Of a stretch of 64,000 bases of DNA, positions 8,938 to 18,004 are shown one piece after another. The translations under genes were made by a program, and so were the position numbers. The DNA comes from Streptomyces sp. CoH27 (GTDB taxonomy: Bacteria; Actinomycetota; Actinomycetes; Streptomycetales; Streptomycetaceae): positions 124,001 through 188,000 of the forward strand of contig NZ_JAIQYY010000009.1 in NCBI RefSeq assembly GCF_020181035.1. Direction: 5' to 3'. The notes under the pieces were generated by a model that was given only the letters and a program-made list of their open reading frames with translations, was not told the origin of the DNA and did no database searches. Position 1 is the first letter of the stretch. Each line of letters starts with the position of its first letter.

Positions 8938-9121
8938 ATGGGGGATTGTTCCCGGCCGCCCGCCGCGACACGCGTCGCGTGGCCGATTCGCCCGCCCCGC
9001 GCGGAAGTTGCGCCACCGCTTTGAACACGGCGCGCGCCCGGTGCGTACGTACGGCCATCCAGGCGCCCCGATCCCGAACTGCCGATGAGCGGCAGACCCC
9101 CGTCCCCAGGAGGTCGAGAAG

Positions 9122-10606
9122 TTGAGTCACAAGCGAATGCCCAAGCGCAAGGCCGCGATAGCGGTGGGCGGTGTCGCGGCGCTCGGAGCGGCGGCTCTCC
9201 TGCTGCCCAACGCCAACGCCTCCCAGGACAAGAACGACACCAACGCGGCGGGCACCCTCGGCTCCGCCCGGACCCTGAAGGCCTCGCAGGCCTCGGGTCT
9301 TTCCGCCCAGCTCCAGAAGATCCTCGGCCAGGCCTTCGCCGGAGCGTACTTCGACAGCGGCAAGCAGCAGCTGGTCGTGAACGTGGTCAACGGCGACAAC
9401 AACGTGATCGCCCAGGTCAAGAACGCGGGCGCGGTCGTCCGTCAGGTGCAGAACAGCACCAGCGCGCTCAAGGCCGCCGCCGGGACGCTGAAGACCAAGG
9501 CGACGATCCCCGGCACCTCCTGGGCCGTCGACCCGCGCACCAACAAGGTCCTCGTCACCGCCGACTCCACCGTCACCGGCGCCAAGTGGAACAGACTGCA
9601 GTCGACCGTGCAGAGCCTCGGCTCCGGCATGGCGACGCTGAAGAGGTCCTCCGGCACCTTCAAGACCTTCGTCGCGGGCGGCGACGCCATCTTCGCCCAG
9701 ACCCAGCAGGGCGGCGTGCGCTGCTCCCTCGGCTTCAACGTCACCGCCGCCGACGGCAGCCCCGCCTTCCTGACGGCCGGTCACTGCGGAGTCGCCGCCA
9801 AGGACTGGTCCGACTCCCAGAACGGCCAGCCCATCGCCACCGTCGACCAGGCCAAGTTCCCCGGCAACGACTTCTCGCTCGTCAAGTACAACGACAAGAC
9901 CACACAGACGTCCAGCACGGTCAATGCCGGCAACGGCCAGACCGTGCAGATCACCCAGGCCGCCGACGCCACCGTCGGCGAGACCGTCTTCCGCATGGGC
10001 TCCACCACCGGACTGCACAACGGCCAGGTCACCGGCCTGGACGCCACCGTGAACTTCGCGAGCGAGACCGTCCCGGGCGGCACCGACACCGTCAACGGCC
10101 TCATCCAGACCAATGTGTGCGCGGAGGCCGGTGACAGCGGCGGCTCCCTGTTCACCCAGGACGGCGGCGCGGTCGGCCTTACCTCCGGCGGCAGCGGCGA
10201 CTGCACCAGCGGCGGCGAGACCTTCTTCCAGCCGGTCACCGCCGCCCTCCAGGCCACCGGCGCGACGCTCGGCAACGGCAACGCGGGCAACGGCGGAAAC
10301 GCCGGCAACGGCAACGCGGGCAACGGTAACGCGGGCAACGGCGCGGGCGACCAGTCCGGCTCCGCCGCGCCGTCGGCCTCGGCGAGCGACCCGGCCGGCG
10401 CCGGCGGCGACCAGATCGGCGGCAGCGCCGACCCCTCCGCCTCGGCCACCGACCCCTCCGGCAACGGCGCCGGTGACCAGTCGGGCACGGGCAGCGGCAG
10501 CGCCCCGTCCGGTGCCGGCACCGGTGACCAGTCCGGCAACGGCAGCGCTCAGTCCGGCAACGGTTCCGCGCAGGACGGGTCGTCGTCCCTGACCGGCACA
10601 CGCTGA
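9122..10606 (+). CDS. Secreted serine protease, streptogrisin/alpha-lytic (S1) family, with Gly/Asn-rich tail
   Basis: This 494-aa preproenzyme starts at TTG 9122, chosen because AGGAGG lies at 9108-9113, eight bases upstream; an in-frame ATG is five codons later. Residues 1-34 form a signal peptide. A propeptide runs to about residue 190, as in chymotrypsin-like Streptomyces proteases that need an intramolecular chaperone. The triad is His221 (LTAGHCG), Asp250 (NDFSLVKY) and Ser339 (AGDSGGS), with Cys201/222 and Cys333/361 placed for disulfides. After residue 382 the protein becomes a low-complexity linker of NAGNGN-type repeats followed by DQSG/SAS-rich sequence, with no recognisable binding domain. 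It is a paralogue of the protease at 62422-63828. Confidence 0.93.
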   Translation: MSHKRMPKRKAAIAVGGVAALGAAALLLPNANASQDKNDTNAAGTLGSARTLKASQASGLSAQLQKILGQAFAGAYFDSGKQQLVVNVVNGDNNVIAQVKNAGAVVRQVQNSTSALKAAAGTLKTKATIPGTSWAVDPRTNKVLVTADSTVTGAKWNRLQSTVQSLGSGMATLKRSSGTFKTFVAGGDAIFAQTQQGGVRCSLGFNVTAADGSPAFLTAGHCGVAAKDWSDSQNGQPIATVDQAKFPGNDFSLVKYNDKTTQTSSTVNAGNGQTVQITQAADATVGETVFRMGSTTGLHNGQVTGLDATVNFASETVPGGTDTVNGLIQTNVCAEAGDSGGSLFTQDGGAVGLTSGGSGDCTSGGETFFQPVTAALQATGATLGNGNAGNGGNAGNGNAGNGNAGNGAGDQSGSAAPSASASDPAGAGGDQIGGSADPSASATDPSGNGAGDQSGTGSGSAPSGAGTGDQSGNGSAQSGNGSAQDGSSSLTGTR

Positions 10607-10670
10607 GCCGAGCGGCTCACCCCGCGCTCCCCGACCGGCCTCACCCGCGGTTCCCGGCCGGCGGGGACAC

Positions 10671-10700
10671 GGTCCGGCCCTCCGGCGGGAGGGCCGGACC
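10671..10700. terminator. Bidirectional hairpin terminator between protease and SpoIIE phosphatase
   Basis: A perfect 13-bp stem with a 4-nt loop (arms GGTCCGGCCCTCC / GGAGGGCCGGACC) lies between two convergent genes, 64 bp after one stop and 11 bp after the other. There is no T-tract, which is normal for actinobacterial terminators. Confidence 0.75.
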
Positions 10701-10711
10701 CGCTGCCCGCC

Positions 10712-12859
10712 TCACGGCCTGGCACAGGCCCGCAGCAGCAGCACCGCCACATCGTCCACCCGCCCCCGCGCGGCGGGGTTGTGCCGTACGACCTCGTCCG
10801 CGAGCCGCTCCAGCGGCTGGTCGCCGGCCTCCGACAGCAGCCCGCCGAGGTCGACCAGCGCGTCCTCGATGTCGATGCCGGGGGACTCCACCAGGCCGTC
10901 GGTGTACAGGACCAGCACCGAGCCGGGCGCGAGGGACACCTCGGTCGTCGGATACACGGCCGCCGCGTCGATCCCGAGCAGCGGGCCGCCGGCCAGGTCC
11001 AGCACCCGCACCCGCCCGTCCGGCCGTCTCAGCAGCGGCGGCGGATGCCCCGCCCGCGCCATCACGGCCCGCCCGCGCGCCGGATCCAGCTGCAGGTACA
11101 GACAGCTGGCGAACAGTTCGGCACCGAGGTCGATCAGCAGCCGGTTGGTGCTGCTCATCACCTCGTGCGGCGCCTGCCCGACCGTGGTGTACGCCCGCAC
11201 CCCGGTACGGATCTGCCCCATCAGGCCCGCCGCTGTCACGTTGTGCCCCTGCACGTCCCCGATCACGGCCGCCGTCAGCGGCAGCGTCGGCACCAGGTCG
11301 TAGAAGTCGCCGCCGATGTCCATGCCGTGCATGGCCGGCAGATAGCGCGCGGCGGCCTCGATGCCGGGCGGCGGCGCCAGCGAACTGGGCAGCAGCGCCT
11401 GCTGGAGGCCGTGCGCCAGGCGGTGCTTGGCGTCGTAGAGCTGGGCCCGCTCCAGCGCCTGCGCGATCAGCCCGCCGAGGGAGGTCAGCACGGCGCGTTC
11501 GTCGGCGGGGAAGGCGTGCGGCTCGGCGTATGCCAGCACACACGTGCCCACCGGCCGCCCGGACGCGATCAGCGGCAGATACGCCCAGGCCGCGAAGCCG
11601 TCCGGGGTCTCGTGCCGGCCCGGATACAGCCGCTCCAGCTGCTCCCGCGAGTCGAAGAACGCGGGCACCCCGCTGGTCAGAGCGTGGGTGCCCGGGGTGC
11701 GCTCGGTCAGCGGCAGCCCGTCGAACCGCTCCACGACATGCGGGTCGTCGTACCCCCGGTGCCCCAGCACATGCAGCCGCCCGCCCTGCGAGCCGAGGAT
11801 CACCATCGCCTGCCCGCCGACCGCCGGGGTCACCTCTTCCCACACCAGCTGCACCACGTCCTGCACGCCCACCGCCTCGGTCAGCGCGCCCGCGAGGCTC
11901 AGCACCTGCGAGATCGTCACCAGCCGGGACGGCGCCGGACCGCTCCGCACGGTCCCGGGCGTCATGTCCGCCATCGCGTGGGCCCGGGTGACGCGCACGC
12001 TCAGCCCGTTCGTGCTCGGGTACATCCGGAACGACAGCCACTCGCCCGGCGGGCGCAGCGCCACGAACGACGTCACCTGCTGACTGAGCAGCGCCGCCCG
12101 GTAACGGTCCTCGTACATCGGGTCGTTGAGCCAGGACACCGACACCCACGGCAGCGTCCCGAGCAGCTCCCCGGGCGGTCTGTCTAGCAGCTCGACGGCG
12201 GCCGCGTTGACGAACGTGATCCGGCCGTGCAGATCCAGCGACATCAGCCCGTACGGCAGCCGGGCCACCATCCGCGTCGCCTCGACCGCGCCCAGCGTGT
12301 CCGCCACGCCCGACGGCGGCACCGCCAGCACATCGGCCTCGGGGCCGAGCGGCCGGTTCTCCGCGGCGGCCCGTTCCAGCCGCAGCGCCAGCCGGTCGCA
12401 GGCCGCCGTCAGATGCGCGCGCTCCCTGTCCGACAGCTCCGGCGGATGCGCGCCCGGCCAGGTCACGTACGCCGCGCCGTACACCCGGCTCTCGGTCGCC
12501 ACGGGCATCGCGGCCAGCGCGAACGGGTACGGCAGCACCACCGCGATCCGCGGATAGCGGCTGGCCATCTCCTCCTCGCCGCCCACCCACACCAGCCGCC
12601 GCTCGCGCGCCGCGTCGGCGACCGGGATCGGCGCGCTCAGCCCGACCCGCTCCCAGGGCGCCGCGAACGCCCGGGGCATGCCCGCGTGCACCGCCATCTC
12701 CAGGACCGGCTCGTCGGCGCGCAGCAGATACACCGCGCCGGAGTGCGCCTGCACCTCCTCGATCATCGAGGCCAGTTCGAGCGACAGCACCGGCCGGGCA
12801 GCCACTGCCCCGTCGGCCGGCGGTGCCGGTCCGGATCCTGGCCCTGGCCCCTCGGACAC
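10712..12859 (-). CDS. GAF/PAS sensor PP2C phosphatase (SpoIIE/RsbU type)
   Basis: This 715-aa cytosolic protein has an N-terminal GAF-like domain (about residues 25-165), a PAS domain (about 195-300, with LPYGLMSLDLHGRITFVNAAA), a second GAF (about 320-475) and a C-terminal SpoIIE phosphatase. The metal-binding motifs are MDIGGDFYDLVP and GRVDDVAVLLLR. Such proteins dephosphorylate anti-anti-sigma factors in partner-switching stress or development pathways; no anti-sigma gene is nearby. The GTG start at 12859 was chosen because GAGGAGG lies seven bases upstream (12867-12873); the frame stays open to an ATG at 13003 that has no ribosome site. It lies next to the ram cluster and mirrors the phosphatase at 20996-23455 on the other side. 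Confidence 0.9.
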   Translation of the reverse strand: MSEGPGPGSGPAPPADGAVAARPVLSLELASMIEEVQAHSGAVYLLRADEPVLEMAVHAGMPRAFAAPWERVGLSAPIPVADAARERRLVWVGGEEEMASRYPRIAVVLPYPFALAAMPVATESRVYGAAYVTWPGAHPPELSDRERAHLTAACDRLALRLERAAAENRPLGPEADVLAVPPSGVADTLGAVEATRMVARLPYGLMSLDLHGRITFVNAAAVELLDRPPGELLGTLPWVSVSWLNDPMYEDRYRAALLSQQVTSFVALRPPGEWLSFRMYPSTNGLSVRVTRAHAMADMTPGTVRSGPAPSRLVTISQVLSLAGALTEAVGVQDVVQLVWEEVTPAVGGQAMVILGSQGGRLHVLGHRGYDDPHVVERFDGLPLTERTPGTHALTSGVPAFFDSREQLERLYPGRHETPDGFAAWAYLPLIASGRPVGTCVLAYAEPHAFPADERAVLTSLGGLIAQALERAQLYDAKHRLAHGLQQALLPSSLAPPPGIEAAARYLPAMHGMDIGGDFYDLVPTLPLTAAVIGDVQGHNVTAAGLMGQIRTGVRAYTTVGQAPHEVMSSTNRLLIDLGAELFASCLYLQLDPARGRAVMARAGHPPPLLRRPDGRVRVLDLAGGPLLGIDAAAVYPTTEVSLAPGSVLVLYTDGLVESPGIDIEDALVDLGGLLSEAGDQPLERLADEVVRHNPAARGRVDDVAVLLLRACARP

Positions 12860-13279
12860 GCCACCACCTCCTCGCCCGGCCGCGCGTCGCACCCCGGGGA
12901 CCAGACTCCCTCGCGGGGGCCCGCCGTGCACGGCGAGCGCCCCGGCCGTACGGGACCTGCGGCCGGAGGTATCGGAAGCGCGGGCGGCGTACGAGTGCCC
13001 CATGTGCGCCCCCGCGCACCCTGATGGCCGATTCTCCGCGCCTGCGATCGCCGGACGCGCCCAAGAATGGGCAGGCGCATTCCGGGCCGTGGACCACCGC
13101 GCGGACGGCGCACGGGACGAGGGGGCGAGGGCGGCCGAGGGCGGACGAGGGGGAGGGCCGCGACGGTGACCACCGGGCCGGCCGCACCGGGCACGACGGC
13201 ACGGGCGGCGGGAAGCACGGGAACGAGCCGCGCAGAGCGGCGCGGAACGAGCAAGGACGAGCTTACGAGGGGGCAGGCA
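12860..13279. other. 420-bp divergent intergenic region between SpoIIE phosphatase and ramR
   Basis: This region is flanked by the divergent starts of the phosphatase (12859) and ramR (13280). Open frames exist on both strands but show no domain or ribosome site, so I read it as promoter and leader DNA. I could not assign promoter boxes. Confidence 0.45.
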
Positions 13280-13888
13280 GTGATCCGGTTACTTCTGGTG
13301 CACGACGCGTGTCTGGTGCGATCGGTCCTGGCGGAGTGGCTGGGCCGGGAACCCGGGCTGGACGTGGACGACACGCCGTGGCGGGGCGCGGCGGCGCGGA
13401 TACGGTCGGTCTCGCCGGACGTGTGCGCGGCGGACCTGGACTGTGCCGACGGCCACGGCATACCCCCGCTCGGCGAACTGTCCCGGGCGCGTGCCGGGAC
13501 CCGGCCGCCGGCGCTGGTGGTGATGGCCCACGCGGACCGGCCGGGCCAGCTGAAGCGGGCCGCCGAGGCGGGCGCCCTCGGCTTCGTCGACAAGGCCGGC
13601 TCGCCGGACCGGCTGCTGCGCGCCATCCGCAGCGTCGCAGCGAGGGAACGTTTCGTCGATGCCTCGCTGGGCTTCGGCTTCCTCAAGGCCGCGCAGATGC
13701 CCCTGACGAGACGCGAACTGAGCGTGCTCTCGCTCGCGGCCGGCGGCGCCTCGATCGCGGAGATCGCCGGGAGCCTGCATCTGTCCCACGGCACGGTCCG
13801 CAACTACATGGCGTCCATCACCCGCAAGACCGGCGCCCGGAACCGGATCGACGCCATTCGCATATCGCGGGGGGAGGGGTGGGTGTGA
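13280..13888 (+). CDS. ramR: RamR/AmfR-like response regulator of the lanthipeptide cluster (LuxR HTH, TTA codon)
   Basis: This 202-aa protein has a receiver-like domain (about 1-125) and a LuxR/NarL helix-turn-helix (about 137-195, LTRRELSVLSLAAGGASIAE and HLSHGTVRNYMASI). The receiver keeps an early acidic residue (VHDA), a DLD element and the conserved Lys of VDKAG. The usual Ser/Thr position is Ala (VMAHAD), so phosphorylation control may be atypical. GTG 13280 is preceded by GAGGGGG; the frame is open further upstream but without motifs. Codon 4 (13289-13291) is TTA, the codon read by the bldA tRNA, and the only in-frame TTA I found in the window. RamR/AmfR proteins activate the ram operon at aerial growth. 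It converges on ramB with no intergenic base. Confidence 0.88.
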   Translation: MIRLLLVHDACLVRSVLAEWLGREPGLDVDDTPWRGAAARIRSVSPDVCAADLDCADGHGIPPLGELSRARAGTRPPALVVMAHADRPGQLKRAAEAGALGFVDKAGSPDRLLRAIRSVAARERFVDASLGFGFLKAAQMPLTRRELSVLSLAAGGASIAEIAGSLHLSHGTVRNYMASITRKTGARNRIDAIRISRGEGWV

Positions 13889-15694
13889 CTAGTGAAGGGC
13901 CCTGCGTCGTGGTGCCCGGCCGGCGGTCAGCTGCCGGTAGAGGACCGAGGTGCGCAGCAGGTCGTCGTGGGTGCCGCAGGCGGTGCGCGCGCCGTCCATG
14001 ACCAGGATCCGCTCGGCGCGCAGGGCGGAGCTGATGCGGTGCGCGACGACCACCAGGGTGCCGCCCGGCCGCGCGGCGAAGGCCCGCTCGGCGCGCGCCT
14101 CCGCCTGCGGGTCGAGATGGCACGTCGCCTCGTCCAGCAGGGCGAGCGGGGCGGGCGAGAGATACGCCCTGGTCAGCGCGATGAGCTGCCGCTCGCCGGC
14201 GGAGAGCGCCGCCGGATCGACCGGTGCGTCGGGTCCGCCCAGCCGGTGCAGCAAGGGGGCCAGACCGACCGTCTCGACCGCGTCCAGCAGTTCGGCCTCC
14301 GGTACCGGGTCCTCGCGCAGGAGGGACAGGTTCTCGGCGAGGGTGCCGCCGTGGACGTAGGCCTCCTGAGGGATGAGCACGGTCGCCCGCGGCGCGGGGG
14401 CCGGGTGGCCGTACACCTGGATGGTGCCGCTGCCGGGCGTGAGCAGTCCGGTGATCAGTGCGGTGAGTGTCGATTTGCCGATTCCGCTGGGGCCTACGAC
14501 GGCCAGGTGGGCGCCGGAGGGGAGGGCGAGGTCGAGGCCGTCGAGGATCGGTTCGCTCGCCGGGCCGTAGGCGAAGGTGAGGGAGGTGAGGGTGAGGGCG
14601 AGGGCGCGTGAGGTGGGGGGCGTTGCGGCCGGTCGGCGGGTGCGGATTCGTTGTGGCTGGTCGCGCCCCGCGGCGGAGCCGCCGATGGATACAGCCCCGC
14701 GCCCCCGGGCCTGGCGGCCCTCCGGGTGTTGAGAGGTGTACGGCGTCGGGCGGGTCAGTCGGCGCAGGACGACCGTCAGGCGGGAGCCGCTCGTGCCCAG
14801 GCCGTGGATCAGGTTCTGGAGGGCGGGGAGCAGGGACTGGGTGATGTAGGCCAGGGCGCCGACCAGGGCGCCCGGGGTCACACCGTGGCCCAGGAGCCAG
14901 GGTGCGGTCAGCAGGAGCAGAACCACGGGCAGCTCGCCGCCGACGGTCAGTGCCGTCGTGCGGGCCAGGCTCCAGCGGGCCAGGGCGCGGGCGGTGCGCA
15001 GCTCGGCGTCGATCCGTCGCCCCACGTCCGCCGCCACCCGCTCCTCGGCACCGGACGCCGTGACGTCCCTGAGTCCCGGGCACAGGGTGCCCAGTTCCTG
15101 GGCCAGCGCCTCGTCGGCCGTGAGGAACGCCTCCTGACGGCGGGCCAGCGGGCGGAGCGTGGCCGCGAACAGGGTCACCCCGGCCAGCAGCGGGGGCAGG
15201 ACCACGGCCAGGAGCAGCGGGGCCAGCGAGAACAGTCCGATCAGCGCGCCGGCGGCGGTGAACAGAAACGCACGCGACACCATGACCACACCCGCGAGCG
15301 TGTCCCGGGCCAGCTCCACCTGCTGGGTGAGCCCCGACAGCGCACCCGGGTCCGCCTCCCGCACGCCGCGCCCGACCACCGCCGTCACCAGCTGGTCCCG
15401 GGCCGGCTCGACCAGCGCGGCGACCACGCCGTACACCCGCCCGGTCCCGTACGCCCCGGCACAGACGGCGAGCCCCGCCGCGCCCAGCCACAGCAGGCCG
15501 GTCCGTACCTCACCGGCCAGGAACCCGGCGTCCAGGGCCCGCGCGAGGGCGTATCCGGTGAGAAAGGTCTGCCCCGTCTCCACCGCCGACCAGGCACCGA
15601 GACGCAGCAGTACCCGCCACCGTTCCCGCAGGAACCGGGCCGCGCGGGTCCGTACGCGCCCCGGGTGCCCGTCCAGCGCTCCCGGTTTGTCCAT
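13889..15694 (-). CDS. ramB: RamB-like ABC exporter subunit (permease-ATPase fusion)
   Basis: This 601-aa half transporter has five to six N-terminal helices (about 25-300). The ATPase domain has Walker A GPSGIGKST (about 405), a variant signature LSAGERQL in place of LSGGQ, and Walker B LALLDEATCHLD. A Pro/Arg/Gly-rich linker of about 40 residues separates the two halves. With the neighbouring ramA-like gene it would form the heterodimeric exporter of the SapB-like lanthipeptide. It begins 34 bp after the ramA-like stop codon, in the same operon. The A/B naming is by gene order in ram clusters. Confidence 0.87.
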   Translation of the reverse strand: MDKPGALDGHPGRVRTRAARFLRERWRVLLRLGAWSAVETGQTFLTGYALARALDAGFLAGEVRTGLLWLGAAGLAVCAGAYGTGRVYGVVAALVEPARDQLVTAVVGRGVREADPGALSGLTQQVELARDTLAGVVMVSRAFLFTAAGALIGLFSLAPLLLAVVLPPLLAGVTLFAATLRPLARRQEAFLTADEALAQELGTLCPGLRDVTASGAEERVAADVGRRIDAELRTARALARWSLARTTALTVGGELPVVLLLLTAPWLLGHGVTPGALVGALAYITQSLLPALQNLIHGLGTSGSRLTVVLRRLTRPTPYTSQHPEGRQARGRGAVSIGGSAAGRDQPQRIRTRRPAATPPTSRALALTLTSLTFAYGPASEPILDGLDLALPSGAHLAVVGPSGIGKSTLTALITGLLTPGSGTIQVYGHPAPAPRATVLIPQEAYVHGGTLAENLSLLREDPVPEAELLDAVETVGLAPLLHRLGGPDAPVDPAALSAGERQLIALTRAYLSPAPLALLDEATCHLDPQAEARAERAFAARPGGTLVVVAHRISSALRAERILVMDGARTACGTHDDLLRTSVLYRQLTAGRAPRRRALH

Positions 15695-15728
15695 CAGCCC
15701 GGTTCCTTTCGCCTCGGCCCGGTCACCG

Positions 15729-17510
15729 TCATCTGCCGCGCGCCTTCGTCCCGGCCTCGGCTCCGGCGTCGCCCCTCACCACCTCGCCACCCGCCTCGCC
15801 CTCCCGCTCACCCCCGAACACCGCCCGGTACTCCGCGTCCCGCCACAGCTCCTCGTGGGTGCCCAGGGCGCGGATGCGGCCGGCGTCCAGCCAGGCGACG
15901 AGGTCCGCGTGGGCCGCGGTTGCCGGGCGGTGGGCGATCAGGAGGCGGGTCTCGGCCGGGGCCGGAGTGAACAGGGTCCGGGTGATGCGGTGTTCCGTGA
16001 CCGTGTCCAGGCTGGACAGGGCGTCGTCGAGGATCAGGAGGCGGCCGCCGCGGGCGAACGCGCGGGCCAGGCCCAGGCGTTGGGACTCGCCGCCGGAGCG
16101 GGGCGCGTCGGCGGTTCGGGTCGCGTAGCCGTCGGGAAGGCGGCGGATGTAGTCGTCGGCCTGGGCCCGTCGCGCGGCCGGGCCGACGGCGGCCGGCGAG
16201 CGGACGGTGAGCCCGAAGGAGAGGCTGTCCTCGATCGTCGTACCCAGCAGGACGGGGCGTTCGAAGGCGTAGGCGACCGCGCGGCGCAGCTCGTCGTGGG
16301 TGAGGTCGCGCAGCGGGACGCCGTCGAGCAGGACCTTGCCCGCGTCCGGGTCGGCGAGCCGGCCGGCCACCTCGGCGAGCAGAGACTTCCCGGCGCCCGA
16401 GCGGCCGACGAGGGCCAGGGTCGTGCCGCCCGGGACGGTCAGGTCCAGCCCGTCCAGGACGGCACGGCCGGCGCGGCTCGCGGTCACCGCGCGCAGCTCC
16501 AGCCGGCCGGGGCCCGGGGGCAGGCGACGGATGCCGTGTTCCGGGGCCGGCTCGGCCGTCACCTCGGCCAGACGGGCGGTCGCCGCTCGGGCCCGGGCGA
16601 GCGCGGCGAGCTGCCCGACCAGCGCGCCGACGCCGGTCGCGAGCACCGCGTACCGGGAGGCGGCCAGCAGGTCGCCCACCGACAGCCGGTGCCGGGCCAG
16701 CAGCAGCCCGGCCACCGCCAGCACGCCCAGGTTCAGCAGCGGTGCCACCGTGACCGCCTGTGCCGCGGCCCGCCCCTGCACCCGCCACATGCGGTGTCCG
16801 GCGCGCGACAGCTCGGGCAGCGGCGCCAGGATCCGCGCCGTCTCCCGGTCCGCCACGCCCGCCGCCCGGATCGTCCGGGAGCCGCCGATCGCCTCCGCGA
16901 GGGCCGTGGCGATCCGGCCCTGCACCCGCTGGTAGTCGGCCACGCAGGCCGTCGTGTCCCGGGCGAAGGCGCGCAGCAGCAGGGCCAGGACCGGTGCCCC
17001 GGCGAGGAACACGGCCGCCAGCCACGGGTCGATGAGGCCGAGCGCCACGACGCCGCCGACCGGCCCGGCGAGCGCGGAGACCAGCGCGGCCAGCGCGCCC
17101 GGCGCCGTGCCGGCCTGTGCGGCGTTGCCCACCCAGCGCGCCACCAGGTCCCCGGCACCGAACCGGGCCGTCGCGCGCGGGCCGAGTGCCAGGACGTGCC
17201 CGGTGAGGCTGCGGCGCAGCGATGCGGTGGCGTGCGCGCCGGCCGTGCCGGTGAGCACGCCACCGCAGCCGTCCAGCAGGGCGAGCAGCAGGATCACGCC
17301 GGCGCAGGCGCCGACCCAGCGGCCGGCCGGGGCATGGGCCAGGAGGAGGTCGAGGGTGTGGCCGAGGAGGGCCGGCAGCAGCAGCCCGGCCGCCGCGGCC
17401 GCCGTACTCACGGCGCACAGCGCGGCACAGCGGGCGCGGCTCTGCCGCAGCACCGCCCGGGTCAGGGCACGGCCGGCCGCCGAAGCGGCGCTGCCGGGAG
17501 GTGAGTTCAT
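15729..17510 (-). CDS. ramA: RamA-like ABC exporter subunit (permease-ATPase fusion)
   Basis: This 593-aa half transporter has N-terminal membrane helices (about 35-310) and a C-terminal ATPase with Walker A GRSGAGKS (about 388), signature SGGESQRLG and Walker B LLILDDALSSLD. ATG 17510 was chosen because GAGGCGG lies a few bases upstream and the hydrophobic domain follows at the expected distance; the open frame extends 40 codons further. It pairs with the ramB-like gene downstream. It is separated from ramS by about 490 bp containing two hairpins and a 60-bp tandem repeat, so transcription from the ramC promoter may be reduced before reaching it. Confidence 0.87.
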   Translation of the reverse strand: MNSPPGSAASAAGRALTRAVLRQSRARCAALCAVSTAAAAAGLLLPALLGHTLDLLLAHAPAGRWVGACAGVILLLALLDGCGGVLTGTAGAHATASLRRSLTGHVLALGPRATARFGAGDLVARWVGNAAQAGTAPGALAALVSALAGPVGGVVALGLIDPWLAAVFLAGAPVLALLLRAFARDTTACVADYQRVQGRIATALAEAIGGSRTIRAAGVADRETARILAPLPELSRAGHRMWRVQGRAAAQAVTVAPLLNLGVLAVAGLLLARHRLSVGDLLAASRYAVLATGVGALVGQLAALARARAATARLAEVTAEPAPEHGIRRLPPGPGRLELRAVTASRAGRAVLDGLDLTVPGGTTLALVGRSGAGKSLLAEVAGRLADPDAGKVLLDGVPLRDLTHDELRRAVAYAFERPVLLGTTIEDSLSFGLTVRSPAAVGPAARRAQADDYIRRLPDGYATRTADAPRSGGESQRLGLARAFARGGRLLILDDALSSLDTVTEHRITRTLFTPAPAETRLLIAHRPATAAHADLVAWLDAGRIRALGTHEELWRDAEYRAVFGGEREGEAGGEVVRGDAGAEAGTKARGR

Positions 17511-17646
17511 CGTCCACCGCCTCATTCGCTCGGCCGGAGGGGGGAACAGGCGCCTGCGGACGCCCTTTTCACGGTGACGGCAGCGGTGGCCCCATCCGGT
17601 TCCCTGCGGGTGTGTGCCGGCAACGGGCACCTCCGACCGGCCGCTT

Positions 17647-17885
17647 GGCCATGGGCGGTTTTCTGCCGGGGCGTGTGTGGGGCGGGGACCTGAGACCGCT
17701 CCTTAGGCCATGGGCGGCTGCCTGCCGGGGCGTATGGGGGGCCGGGCGCCTGCGAGCGCTTTCTCGGTTCCGGTCGGCTTCGCGCCAAGGGCTGCGGGGG
17801 ACCGGGTGCCGGCGAACGCCTTCTCGGCTCCGGGTGGCTCCTCACCGAGGCCTGCGCGGGAGCGGGCACCCGCGAACGCCCTCTC
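17647..17885 (-). repeat. Four tandem 59-60 bp repeats between ramS and ramA
   Basis: Four degenerate copies lie head to tail, starting at 17647, 17706, 17766 and 17826. Each opens with GG(C/T)-type sequence and carries GCGAACGCC(T/C)TCTC-like ends. On the minus strand copies 2-4 stay in one reading frame and spell a 20-residue repeat of the type EKAFAGTRSPAALGAKPTGT before a TAA at 17703-17705. I see no start codon with a ribosome site, so it may be non-coding or a decayed peptide gene. Confidence 0.7.
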
Positions 17886-17916
17886 CCGGACCACCGTCCA
17901 GGTGTCCCCGGGCGGC

Positions 17917-17977
17917 CCACCGCCGCAGCGTGGCGGTGGAGGCCCCGGGCGGCCCCTCCCACGCGGAGGGGGGGCCG
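17917..17977 (-). terminator. Two hairpins downstream of ramS (attenuator-like)
   Basis: At 17950-17977 CGGCCCCTCCC can pair with GGAGGGGGGGCCG around a 4-nt loop, with one small bulge. At 17917-17939 CCACCGCC pairs with GGCGGTGG around a 7-nt loop. They lie 28-89 bp after the ramS stop codon on the transcribed strand. They may limit read-through into ramA/ramB and so favour high precursor levels. Confidence 0.55.
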
Positions 17978-18004
17978 TCCGGAGCCGGGGTGTCGCGCGC
18001 TCGG

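Noticed and set aside
9085..10134. Overlapping plus-strand frame next to the streptogrisin-like protease
   Set aside because: It is a frame shadow of the protease gene, dominated by Arg/Gln/Gly with no motif.
12860..13003. Upstream ATG extension (13003) of the left SpoIIE phosphatase
   Set aside because: The 48 extra residues are low-complexity and have no ribosome site, while GTG 12859 has an ideal GAGGAGG.
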